Origin: UBA10364 sp905182675
Lineage (GTDB): Bacteria; Bacteroidota; Bacteroidia; Flavobacteriales; Schleiferiaceae
Direction: 5' to 3'
DNA: 47,119 nt
Assembly: GCA_963933975.1 (NCBI GenBank)
Contig: CAWVWE010000014.1
Coordinates: 1-47,119, forward strand
Position numbers and translations under genes: made by a program. Of the stretch, positions 27,095 through 35,310 are shown piece after piece. Position 1 is the stretch's first letter. Every line of letters starts with the position of its first letter. A model generated the notes under the pieces. That model ran no database searches, was not told the origin of the DNA, and saw only the letters and a list, made by a program, of their open reading frames with translations.

Positions 27095-28033
27095 TTATTC
27101 TATTATTCCCCTGCCTACTTTTTGGAGTAAGCCTTCTTCCTGCAAATTAGTAACGATTTTGTCAAGAATACCATTGATGAATGAAGAACTTTTAGGAGTA
27201 CTGTATTCTTTTGACAAGTCGAGGTATTCATTAAGAGAAACTTTCACTGGAACATCGTCTATCCCTCTCCATTCTGCAATACAGAGTTTCATCAGAACAA
27301 CATCGATTTTCGCAATGCGATCACTCTCCCAGTTTTTACTTTTTTCCTTTACTCTATGAACACTGTCTTCCGCGAATTCGAAATACTTGCGCATTAGGAA
27401 CGGGCCAAAAACAGCGTCATTTTCATCCTTAAACAAATTTGGAATAGACAGAGATAGAACACCTTCAGTCCAGTTTGAAATCACCTTACCTGTCATCATT
27501 TGCGCGGCATCTAAGTCGTCGCTCCATTGGGCATGCTGGTCTTCATAAATATCATGAATGAATTCGTTCTCAGCGATATGCTCTTGATAAATTTCTTTTA
27601 TGAATCTCTTTTGATTGAGTAAATTGGGTTCCTTCGATAGATATCTCTCAAAAAGATCTCCTTCAAGGATGGTATTGACAATGGTGATGAAATGCTGGTC
27701 ATATTCACTCCATTGAATATGAGCACTTTCCATTAAGGTAGTAAGGGCAGCGTTTTCTTCACACAACGCAAAGAAAGGAATATCGATAAGCTTGCCTATT
27801 CGGTCTAAGCGATCAAGATCCTTTACATTACGTTTTTCAACCAGATCATACTGTTGTTTTGCGAGCTTTTTAATGCGTAGTAAAGCATTTATATCCCATG
27901 CGAAAAGAGTGTGTACCTCCTCTATACTCTTTTCCAAATTCTTCAAGAGTATTGCTGCGCTCATCTCTGAATCCACGGCGTGGGCATAGAGATGGTGCAA
28001 CACTTTTATTCTAATGTGTCGTCTAGTAATCAT
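27095..28033 (-). CDS. nusB: Transcription antitermination factor NusB, long Bacteroidota form
   Basis: RNA-binding factor for rRNA operon antitermination. The 312 residues are about twice the usual ~140, as in other Bacteroidota: an N-terminal all-helical part opens with RRHIRIKVLHHLYAHA, and the recognisable NusB core is in the C-terminal ~130 residues. There the ending matches the family, with KLCIAEWRGIDDVPVKVSLNEYLDLSKEY followed by SSSFINGILDKI. It is first in the leftward nusB-DUF1573-yajC-YbbR-coaE run. A leftward -7 element lies about 105 bases upstream. Confidence 0.93.
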   Translation of the reverse strand: MITRRHIRIKVLHHLYAHAVDSEMSAAILLKNLEKSIEEVHTLFAWDINALLRIKKLAKQQYDLVEKRNVKDLDRLDRIGKLIDIPFFALCEENAALTTLMESAHIQWSEYDQHFITIVNTILEGDLFERYLSKEPNLLNQKRFIKEIYQEHIAENEFIHDIYEDQHAQWSDDLDAAQMMTGKVISNWTEGVLSLSIPNLFKDENDAVFGPFLMRKYFEFAEDSVHRVKEKSKNWESDRIAKIDVVLMKLCIAEWRGIDDVPVKVSLNEYLDLSKEYSTPKSSSFINGILDKIVTNLQEEGLLQKVGRGIIE

Positions 28034-28094
28034 AAAAAGAGGGATTTTGGCACAGGTTCACCACAGAACAGAACTGTTTTCAATAAAGTCGTGT

Positions 28095-28102
28095 TATTTT
28101 TG
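28095..28102 (+). promoter_or_regulatory. Candidate -7 element for the ABC exporter
   Basis: TATTTTTG exactly fits TAnnTTTG. A near copy, TATTCTTG at 28126-28133, lies 31 bases further on within a repeat of TTATTyTTGTGGCA, so two start sites are possible. Confidence 0.4.
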
Positions 28103-28136
28103 TGGCACCGCATGCAAAGAGCTTTTATTCTTGTGG

Positions 28137-28144
28137 CAAATATA
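28137..28144 (-). promoter_or_regulatory. Candidate -7 element of the nusB operon
   Basis: Reverse-strand TATATTTG exactly fits TAnnTTTG. If used, the nusB leader would be about 97 bases long and run opposite to the ABC exporter promoter region. Confidence 0.4.
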
Positions 28145-28169
28145 CATTCGCATTGACGCATTACAACTA

Positions 28170-29936
28170 ATGAACGCACTAAAAAAACTCAACAAATACT
28201 TCCTGAAATACAAATGGATGATGATTGCCGGTGGCTTTTTCGTTATTATTTCTGTGGTTTTCAAGTTATTCCCGGCGTTATTAATCAGAAACAGTTTTGA
28301 CACCATCGCCCAAGTTATCGATAACTACAAGGAAGGTTCTGTTCAGAATTCAGACGTTAGGTGGCAATTAGTGCGTTATGGTCTTTATATCATAGCTTCC
28401 GCAATTCTCCAAGGCGTCTTTATGTATTTCATGCGCCAGACAATTGTTGTAATGTCTAGGCATATAGAATACGATCTTAAAAACGTCGTCTTCCATCAGT
28501 ACCAGCGATTAACTCAACGATTTTTCAAGAAGAATAATACAGGAGATCTGATGAATCGTATTTCGTCAGATGTAGGAAAAGTACGCATGTATGTAGGTCC
28601 TGCTATTATGTATGCCCTCAACACTGGGTTTACTATTATTTTAGTGATTACAATCATGATTAGTGTTAGTCCTAAATTGACTCTTTTAACACTCATACCG
28701 CTACCATTTCTCGCCTTGCTTGTTTATAAGGTGGCCAATCTTATCAACAAAAGATCACTGAAAGTACAAGAGCAGCTTTCTAGTTTGAGCACATTCGCGC
28801 AAGAGAGTTTTTCGGGTACGCGGGTGATCAAGTCCTACCATAAATGGCCTTGGTTCTCCAAAAACTTTAAAGATCAAGCTCTAGAATATCGTGCTGTTAA
28901 CGAAAAACTTTTCAGGGTAAATGCCACATTCCAACCGCTGATGATTCTTATGGTAGGCCTTAGTACGCTAATCACCATATTCGTTGGTGGTCAGTTGTAT
29001 TTCGCAGGTGAGGTTAGTGCGGGAAATATTACTGAATTTATTTATTACGTTAACCTGCTAACGTGGCCAATCGCATCTATTGGCTGGGTAACCAGCTTAG
29101 TGCAAAGTGCTGCAGCCTCAATGCAACGCTTAGACGAATTCTTAAATGAAGAACCTGACTTTGAATCAGGATCTCACAAGCCTAAGACTTTTGTAGGTCG
29201 CGTTGAGTTTAAAAATGTGAGTTTCACCTACCCGAATAGTGGTATTCAGGCCTTAAACAGCGTGAGTTTTGTTCTTGAACCCGGACAGAGTATAGGAATT
29301 TTAGGGAAAACTGGATCAGGCAAAAGTACTATCGCATCATTATTAGTAAGACACTATGACCCTTCATCAGGGGAAATACTCATCGATGGTGTAGACTTAA
29401 AACAGTGGCACCTCCCTACACTTAGATCTCTTTTAGGCTGGGTACCGCAGGAAGCCTTCTTATTTAGTGACACAATCGCTAATAATATTGCTTTTGGCAT
29501 GTCTCGTACCGATATGAAGGAAGTAATTGAAGCTTCCGTTGCCGCCGGTGTACACGCGAACATTGATGAATTCCCTGAAAAATATCAGACCAAAGTTGGC
29601 GAACGAGGCATTACTTTAAGTGGTGGTCAAAAGCAACGTATTAGCATAGCCCGGGCAATGGTTAAATCTCCAAAACTTATGGTTTTTGATGATTGTCTAA
29701 GCGCAGTAGATACCGAAACCGAAGAACTCATTTTATCGAATATCAAAAACGTTACCACTTCTATCTCTACCCTGATTATCGCACACAGAATATCAAGTGT
29801 TAAGCATTGTGAGCAGATTATTTGTCTAGACAATGGTACAATTATAGAATTAGGAACCCACCAAGAATTAGAAAATGCAGGTGGGCATTATTCCGAATTG
29901 ATAGCACTTCAATTGGACGGGAAATTAGCTGAATAA
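28170..29936 (+). CDS. ABC exporter, fused membrane and ATPase domains (half-transporter)
   Basis: A 588-residue type IV ABC exporter subunit: six membrane helices in the first ~320 residues, then the ATPase with Walker A GKTGSGKST (379-387), signature LSGGQ (483-487) and Walker B ending in VFDD (Asp507-Asp508). The residue after the Walker B aspartate is normally glutamate; here it is aspartate, as in degenerate sites of heterodimeric exporters such as MdlA-type subunits. A heterodimer partner might exist elsewhere. The open frame reaches back to 28014, but that would overlap nusB and pass the promoter, so I chose the ATG at 28170. Substrate unknown. Confidence 0.93.
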   Translation: MNALKKLNKYFLKYKWMMIAGGFFVIISVVFKLFPALLIRNSFDTIAQVIDNYKEGSVQNSDVRWQLVRYGLYIIASAILQGVFMYFMRQTIVVMSRHIEYDLKNVVFHQYQRLTQRFFKKNNTGDLMNRISSDVGKVRMYVGPAIMYALNTGFTIILVITIMISVSPKLTLLTLIPLPFLALLVYKVANLINKRSLKVQEQLSSLSTFAQESFSGTRVIKSYHKWPWFSKNFKDQALEYRAVNEKLFRVNATFQPLMILMVGLSTLITIFVGGQLYFAGEVSAGNITEFIYYVNLLTWPIASIGWVTSLVQSAAASMQRLDEFLNEEPDFESGSHKPKTFVGRVEFKNVSFTYPNSGIQALNSVSFVLEPGQSIGILGKTGSGKSTIASLLVRHYDPSSGEILIDGVDLKQWHLPTLRSLLGWVPQEAFLFSDTIANNIAFGMSRTDMKEVIEASVAAGVHANIDEFPEKYQTKVGERGITLSGGQKQRISIARAMVKSPKLMVFDDCLSAVDTETEELILSNIKNVTTSISTLIIAHRISSVKHCEQIICLDNGTIIELGTHQELENAGGHYSELIALQLDGKLAE

Positions 29937-29986
29937 GTCTTATTGCGTTGTTCATTACTTTTTTAGTATTAATCCTCCCCTTCGCT

Positions 29987-29994
29987 TACATTTG
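29987..29994 (+). promoter_or_regulatory. Candidate -7 promoter element of parAB
   Basis: TACATTTG exactly fits TAnnTTTG and lies 25 bases before the parA ATG. Confidence 0.5.
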
Positions 29995-30019
29995 AGAAAG
30001 GATAAAATTTCACACTGAA

Positions 30020-30784
30020 ATGGCGAGAATAATAGCTATAGCTAACCAAAAAGGTGGTGTTGGTAAAACAACAACTGCAGTAAATCTTAGTGCTGCGTTG
30101 GGCGCATTAGAAAAGAAAGTACTTCTTATTGATGCAGATCCACAGGCGAATGCAACCAGTGGTTTGGGTATACAACACGCAGAAGCCACACGAGGAACAT
30201 ATGAATTGATCGAAGGAGCGTTGTCTGCGGCTGAACTTATCCTATCGACAACGTCACCCGGTGTTTCCATTATTCCAGCACACCTTGACCTTGTTGCTGT
30301 GGAATTGGAAATCATAGATCAACCAAAACGCGAGTTTTTTCTAAAACGAGCTCTTGAATCCGTCCAGGACCAGTTTGATTATATCATTATAGACTGTGCA
30401 CCTTCATTGGGGTTAATCACCTTAAATGCATTAACAGCAGCGCACGGTGTGCTTGTGCCTATTCAATGTGAATATTACGCCTTAGAAGGTCTAGGTAAAC
30501 TTCTGAATACGATAAAGAGAGTACAAGAAATTCACAATGATGATCTTGAGATTGAAGGGTTGTTACTGACGATGTTTGATGGACGTCTAAGGCTGTCAAA
30601 TCAGGTAGCGGATGAAGTACGCAGTCATTTTGATGGTGTAGTATTCAAGACCATCATTCACCGGAATATTAAATTAAGTGAAGCACCATCTCACGGTGAA
30701 AACATCATAGCCTACGATGCGGGCAGTAAAGGCGCTGAGAATTATTTAACTTTAGCGCAGGAATTAATTGCTAAAGAAAGCTAA
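30020..30784 (+). CDS. parA: Chromosome partitioning ATPase ParA (Soj)
   Basis: Deviant Walker ATPase that positions ParB-bound origins. The 254 residues begin with NQKGGVGKTTTAVNLSAALG (Walker A around 10-18 with both lysines), and contain DADPQANATSG (about 41-51) and DCAPSLGLITLNAL (about 121-134). Short N-terminus without a DNA-binding extension indicates the chromosomal Soj type, not the plasmid type. parB follows after 2 bases. Confidence 0.96.
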   Translation: MARIIAIANQKGGVGKTTTAVNLSAALGALEKKVLLIDADPQANATSGLGIQHAEATRGTYELIEGALSAAELILSTTSPGVSIIPAHLDLVAVELEIIDQPKREFFLKRALESVQDQFDYIIIDCAPSLGLITLNALTAAHGVLVPIQCEYYALEGLGKLLNTIKRVQEIHNDDLEIEGLLLTMFDGRLRLSNQVADEVRSHFDGVVFKTIIHRNIKLSEAPSHGENIIAYDAGSKGAENYLTLAQELIAKES

Positions 30785-30786
30785 TA

Positions 30787-31707
30787 ATGGCAAAGCGAGC
30801 GATGGGAAAAGGCCTCTCCGCAATTTTAGGAGATGAGGTAGCTAAAGTGAACAAGATCACGGACAAAGGAGCCGAAAAGCTTGTGGGTACCATTGCCATG
30901 ATACCCCTAGCTCAAATTTCAACCAATCCATTCCAACCTAGATCTAACTTTGATAATGACGCACTGGTAGAGTTGGCTCAAAGTATTTCCGAAGTAGGCA
31001 TCATTCAACCTATTACAGTACGTAAGAATGGTATGAAGTTCGAACTTATTTCTGGTGAACGTCGTTTTAGAGCTTCACAAATTGCTGGACTTACTGAGAT
31101 TCCTGCGTATGTAAGATTAGCAGACGACAGACAGTTGTTAGAATTAGCGATCGTTGAAAATCTACAACGCGAAGATTTAGACCCCATTGAGATGGCTTAT
31201 TCATGCAAACGTATGATGGAAGAGCTAGGGCTTACCCAGGAGCAAGTTGCACAAAGACTTGGTAAAGGTCGATCTACCGTATCGAACTTTTTAAGGCTTT
31301 TAAAACTTCCTGCTTTAATTCAGGCTGAATTGCGCGATTTACATCGCAATGAAAGTATAGATGAAACTGGTGAAGGTGTATCAAACCTGGTCTTTACCAT
31401 GGGTCATGCCAGAGCATTACTGAATCTTCCGGAAGAAATTACTCAGATTGATCTTTATAAGAAAATTTTAAAGAATGGCTTGAGTGTCCGACAAACAGAA
31501 AGACTTGCTAAAGAATTAAAGGACCCTACTCCAGCTTTAAAAACGATACAAAAACCGGAGGCATTAGAACATCTAGAAGCACAGTTAGCAAGCTTTTTCT
31601 CTTCAGGGGTGGCCATTCAACGTAATCCATCCGGTAAAGGGAAAATCCAAATTGCATTTAATTCTGATACAGAATTGGAGCGTATTATAGCCAAACTTAA
31701 TGACTAA
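30787..31707 (+). CDS. parB: Chromosome partitioning protein ParB (Spo0J)
   Basis: CTP-dependent clamp that loads at parS sites. The 306 residues show the N-terminal nuclease-like domain with NPFQPRSNFD and GERRFRASQ (about 91-99). A helix-turn-helix follows, with LTQEQVAQRLGKGRSTVSNFLRLL (about 147-170). The C-terminal dimer domain closes the protein. No parS palindrome was recognised in this window. The end overlaps the DUF5683 gene by 8 bases. Confidence 0.96.
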   Translation: MAKRAMGKGLSAILGDEVAKVNKITDKGAEKLVGTIAMIPLAQISTNPFQPRSNFDNDALVELAQSISEVGIIQPITVRKNGMKFELISGERRFRASQIAGLTEIPAYVRLADDRQLLELAIVENLQREDLDPIEMAYSCKRMMEELGLTQEQVAQRLGKGRSTVSNFLRLLKLPALIQAELRDLHRNESIDETGEGVSNLVFTMGHARALLNLPEEITQIDLYKKILKNGLSVRQTERLAKELKDPTPALKTIQKPEALEHLEAQLASFFSSGVAIQRNPSGKGKIQIAFNSDTELERIIAKLND

Positions 31708-32302
31708 GCATGTCCTCGTACTGGTCTGTTTACTATTTGGAGTAACTCTTCATGCTCAGGAGATCGTTGCAGCACACACTGAAATTGCAAAACACAATAT
31801 TAAGAGGGCCACTACATTGGCATTACTGCCAGGAGCCGGTCAAGCATATAACAGAAAATATTGGAAGATTCCACTCGTATGGGGAGCAATAGGTGGTTCT
31901 GCTTATTATTATTCAGATTTAAATTCCGACTTCAAATCTTACAAGGAGGTACTCACCTATATCATTGACCATCCAGATCTTACCACGAGAGTCGAATTAG
32001 AATTTAGCGCTCCAAATCTATTTGATGCTGTACCTAATCCCTTCTTTCAAAGTTCATCAGATGGAGTAGCGCAAGAAGCTATTGGCTTTATGGAGGCGCT
32101 AAGAACCCAACGTGAATATGCCTTTTTCGGAATCATAGGAATTTATGTGTTGAGTATTCTTGATGCCAATATAGATGCGCATCTCTATGATTTTGATGTC
32201 AGTGATGATCTCAGTATATCACCTAAAATTCGAACCTACCATGGCCCATCCATAAATCAAGGGGCTAGTCCAGGGTTTTCACTAACCTATACCTTCCCAT
32301 GA
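31700..32302 (+). CDS. DUF5683 protein, exported or membrane bound
   Basis: A 200-residue protein with a cleavable-looking signal peptide (MTKHVLVLVCLLFGVTLHAQ). ATTLALLPGAGQAYNRKYWKIPLVWGAIGG follows, the conserved opening of the DUF5683 family. A further hydrophobic segment lies near 143-160, before YVLSILDANIDAHLYDFDVSDD, another family signature. Function unknown. It is placed between parB and dapB, with overlaps on both sides, as commonly seen in Flavobacteriia. Confidence 0.88.
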   Translation: MTKHVLVLVCLLFGVTLHAQEIVAAHTEIAKHNIKRATTLALLPGAGQAYNRKYWKIPLVWGAIGGSAYYYSDLNSDFKSYKEVLTYIIDHPDLTTRVELEFSAPNLFDAVPNPFFQSSSDGVAQEAIGFMEALRTQREYAFFGIIGIYVLSILDANIDAHLYDFDVSDDLSISPKIRTYHGPSINQGASPGFSLTYTFP

Positions 32303-33000
32303 ATATAGCTATTATAGGAAATGGGCGGATGGGAAAAGCAATTACCCATCTCGCTGAGTCAAAAGGCCATTCCATTGTGTATATCAACAACGGTGAACCC
32401 CTAGATACCGAGGCGCTTAGTAAAGCAGACGTGGCCTTAGAGTTTACCAATCCAAACGCGGCATATTCTAATATTCAGACCATCCTATTAACTGGAATTC
32501 CAGTAGTGTGTGGAACAACAGGCTGGCTTGATCAAAAGACTGAAATTGATACTCTAGCACTAGATAAAGGTGTTGGTTTCTTATATGCTTCTAATTTTTC
32601 ACTTGGCGTTAATTTATTTTTTCTCGCGAATGAAAAATTGGCCAATATTATGGCTCCTTACCAAGACTATTCACCAAGTGTTCATGAAATTCATCACACC
32701 GGAAAGAAAGATAAACCATCAGGAACGGCCATCACTACTTCAGAAGGTATTACACAGGCTTACCCCAGTTTAAGTAGTTGGACGATGGAAAAAGAAAACG
32801 ATAGAATAGAAATTACCTCCGAAAGAATAGACCCTGTCTGCGGGACCCATCGTGTTCATTACCAAAGTAGTATTGACACTATTTCATTGCAGCACGAGGC
32901 ACATTCGCGCGATGGCTTCGCCATAGGAGCATTGATTGCTGCAGAGTGGATTATTGGCAAGCGTGGATCTTTTGGAATGCGTGATGTTTTAGGACTTTAA
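32299..33000 (+). CDS. dapB: 4-hydroxy-tetrahydrodipicolinate reductase
   Basis: Reduces the DapA product with NAD(P)H in the diaminopimelate/lysine pathway. The 233 residues start with the dinucleotide loop IGNGRMGKA (5-13). They also carry CGTTGW (about 72-77), SNFSLGVN (about 95-102) and the catalytic/substrate motif EIHHTGKKDKPSGTA (about 129-143) with the paired histidines and lysine. Length is slightly short but normal for Bacteroidota. ATG overlaps the DUF5683 stop (ATGA). Confidence 0.95.
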   Translation: MNIAIIGNGRMGKAITHLAESKGHSIVYINNGEPLDTEALSKADVALEFTNPNAAYSNIQTILLTGIPVVCGTTGWLDQKTEIDTLALDKGVGFLYASNFSLGVNLFFLANEKLANIMAPYQDYSPSVHEIHHTGKKDKPSGTAITTSEGITQAYPSLSSWTMEKENDRIEITSERIDPVCGTHRVHYQSSIDTISLQHEAHSRDGFAIGALIAAEWIIGKRGSFGMRDVLGL

Positions 33001-33061
33001 CGCTATCATCTTTCACACTTTGCTAACAAAATTGACAAGATTAAAAACGTAGTTTACACCC

Positions 33062-34669
33062 ATGGAATTTATAATATTTATAGTAGTTCAAGCGCTTTGG
33101 TTTGGAACCATCTCTTGGAAGTTTTATGTCGCTGCTGACCGTAAGGCTTGGGAAGCATTTATCCCTGTTTACAACACCTATGTTCTAGTAAAAATAGCCC
33201 AGCGCCCTACCTATTGGGTGCTACTCTATTGTATACCCGTAGTTGGTGTAGTCATGGGGATTATTATGATGTATGAGCTCCTACATGTATTTAAGTTCCG
33301 TAAGACATGGCAAACAGCCGCAGTCATGGGGAGTTTTGGATTATACTTGGCTTTTTTAAACTACAAGGAGAAGCTGAAGTATTGGGGTAGAGATGACGCT
33401 TTCATCAAAAAGAATTTAGGGGAAGGCGTGAATAGTATTTTCTTTGCCATTGTCGTTGCTACTGTGATTCGCTCTAGTACTTTCGAGGCCTATACTATTC
33501 CTACAAGCTCCATGGAAAAGAGTTTAATGGTAGGAGATTTTTTGGTCGTATCCAAGATGCATTATGGAGTTCGGATTCCTATGACCCAAATGACCCTTCC
33601 ACTTGTTCACAATAAGGTTCCTTTTTTAGGCATACCATCTTATATATCATGGCCACAAATACCCTACTTGAGGTTGCCAGCAATAGACCCCGTAAAAGCA
33701 GGTGATCCAGTAGTTTTTAATTATCCCATGGACAATATGCCTGTAGATAAAAAAGAAAACTACGTCAAACGCTGTGTTGCCACTCCTGGCGATAGCTTAA
33801 GAATAATTAATACGAATGTTTTTGTAAACGGTGAAGCGTTTAAATTTCCTGATCGCGCTTACCCTCAGTTCTTGTATTATGTAAAAACCAACGGGCAAGG
33901 GTTTAGTAAGACACAGCTAAAAAGAGACTTTGACATCAACTATCTTACAAATACTGAACAACGTAAATATCCAACCGACCAGGATGTTTACCAAAGAACC
34001 TCTGATGAATACATCATGTTCCTTCAAGCGCAGCATGTAGATGACATTGAAAATCTACCTCATGTGATCAAAGTGTGGCCAGTAGTGGCTAATAGACCAG
34101 GCACTACAGCTGACACATCACTACCACAGGGTTTAGTGGATCTACAAAACGGTCAAGCTGAAGAGATTTTGTTCCCTAATCCAGATAGTGGACATGGGGA
34201 ACGTCCCTACAATCATACTTGGGATAACTATGGACCTATTTACATCCCTCAGGCGGGTACGACGATCTCTCTTACGGATGAGAACATCCACTCTTACCGC
34301 AGAGTGATAAGTGAGTATGAAGGACATGATCTAAAAATATCTTCAGACGGAATTGTATTTATAGATGATGTTGAGTCTAATAAGTACACGTTTGAGAAAA
34401 ATTACTATTGGATGATGGGAGATAACCGCCACAATAGTCTAGATGCACGAAAATGGGGTTATGTCCCTGAAGACCATATCGTAGGTAAGCCCGTGTTTAT
34501 TTGGATGAGTTATGACAAGCATGGTAAAGGGATGGATAAAATTCGAACCAACCGTGTATTCACGACCGTCAATGGTAGCGGAGAACGTCAGAGTTATTTC
34601 TGGCATTTCGTGGTGATTATTGCATTATACCAGGTTGTTCAGATCATCAGACGTAAAAGAGCCGCATAA
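33062..34669 (+). CDS. lepB: Signal peptidase I, long Bacteroidota form
   Basis: Membrane serine/lysine protease that removes signal peptides from exported proteins. The 535 residues carry the nucleophile in PTSSMEKS (Ser150) and the general base in YVKRCVATPGD (Lys236). The substrate-pocket box MMGDNRHNSLDARKWGYVP is near 456-474. Compared with the ~320-residue E. coli enzyme it has three hydrophobic N-terminal segments (about 1-110) and a ~180-residue insert between the lysine box and the GDNR box. One hydrophobic stretch closes the C-terminus. The gene follows dapB after 61 bases, in which I see no exact -7 element. Confidence 0.95.
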   Translation: MEFIIFIVVQALWFGTISWKFYVAADRKAWEAFIPVYNTYVLVKIAQRPTYWVLLYCIPVVGVVMGIIMMYELLHVFKFRKTWQTAAVMGSFGLYLAFLNYKEKLKYWGRDDAFIKKNLGEGVNSIFFAIVVATVIRSSTFEAYTIPTSSMEKSLMVGDFLVVSKMHYGVRIPMTQMTLPLVHNKVPFLGIPSYISWPQIPYLRLPAIDPVKAGDPVVFNYPMDNMPVDKKENYVKRCVATPGDSLRIINTNVFVNGEAFKFPDRAYPQFLYYVKTNGQGFSKTQLKRDFDINYLTNTEQRKYPTDQDVYQRTSDEYIMFLQAQHVDDIENLPHVIKVWPVVANRPGTTADTSLPQGLVDLQNGQAEEILFPNPDSGHGERPYNHTWDNYGPIYIPQAGTTISLTDENIHSYRRVISEYEGHDLKISSDGIVFIDDVESNKYTFEKNYYWMMGDNRHNSLDARKWGYVPEDHIVGKPVFIWMSYDKHGKGMDKIRTNRVFTTVNGSGERQSYFWHFVVIIALYQVVQIIRRKRAA

Positions 34670-35310
34670 TGACAGTTACCCTGAGCACGGCATACTTCCC
34701 TCCTATTGAGTGGCTATCGTATGTGGTTCAGTCTGGTAATTGGGCATTAGAGGCTCACGAGCACTTTCAAAAGCAAAGTTTTCGATCAAGAACACATATT
34801 CATGGGCCAAATGGAGTCCAATTCCTTTCTGTGCCCATAGACCGCAGTATTAAAGACATCACCCGTACTAAAATCTCTTACAGCGAAAACTGGGTAAAGG
34901 ACCACTTGAAAGCCATAGAAACCGCCTATGCTAATGCGCCCTATTTTGAGGTACTCTTTGAAGATGTGAGTACCCTATTATACCAAAAGTATGCGACGCT
35001 CTGGGAATTAAATACCGCCACCATTGCTCTATTTATGGAGTGGATGGAACTTCCTGAACATTTCGTAACTACCGCCAGTTTTCAAACTACACCAAGTACC
35101 ATAGATGCTAGGGCAATTCATCCTAAACTATCTACTCCAGTCATTTTTCCGGAATACCATCAGGTTTTTAAACATAAAAATGGATTCGCTCATAACTTGA
35201 GTGGTTTGGATCTGTTCTTTAACTTAGGGCGTGGATCTTGGGATTACCTCCATGAGCTAAAACTACAAGCACAAATTAACACAGACTCCGTCAATGAACC
35301 TATCCTTTAA
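34669..35310 (+). CDS. WbqC family protein
   Basis: A 213-residue member of the WbqC-like family (often annotated in O-antigen or surface glycan loci; activity not established). Typical features are LSTAYFPPIEWLSYVVQSG at the N-terminus, FRSRTHIHGPNGVQFLSVPI and a C-terminal LSGLDLFFNLGRGSWDYL. Cytoplasmic by sequence. The ATG overlaps the last base of the lepB stop, and the end overlaps the next gene by 17 bases. Confidence 0.88.
   Translation: MTVTLSTAYFPPIEWLSYVVQSGNWALEAHEHFQKQSFRSRTHIHGPNGVQFLSVPIDRSIKDITRTKISYSENWVKDHLKAIETAYANAPYFEVLFEDVSTLLYQKYATLWELNTATIALFMEWMELPEHFVTTASFQTTPSTIDARAIHPKLSTPVIFPEYHQVFKHKNGFAHNLSGLDLFFNLGRGSWDYLHELKLQAQINTDSVNEPIL

Noticed and set aside
28014..28169. 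Possible N-terminal extension of the ABC exporter (52 codons)
   Set aside because: It overlaps the start of nusB on the other strand, crosses both candidate promoters and has an odd cysteine-rich composition; the exporter fold starts properly at 28170.
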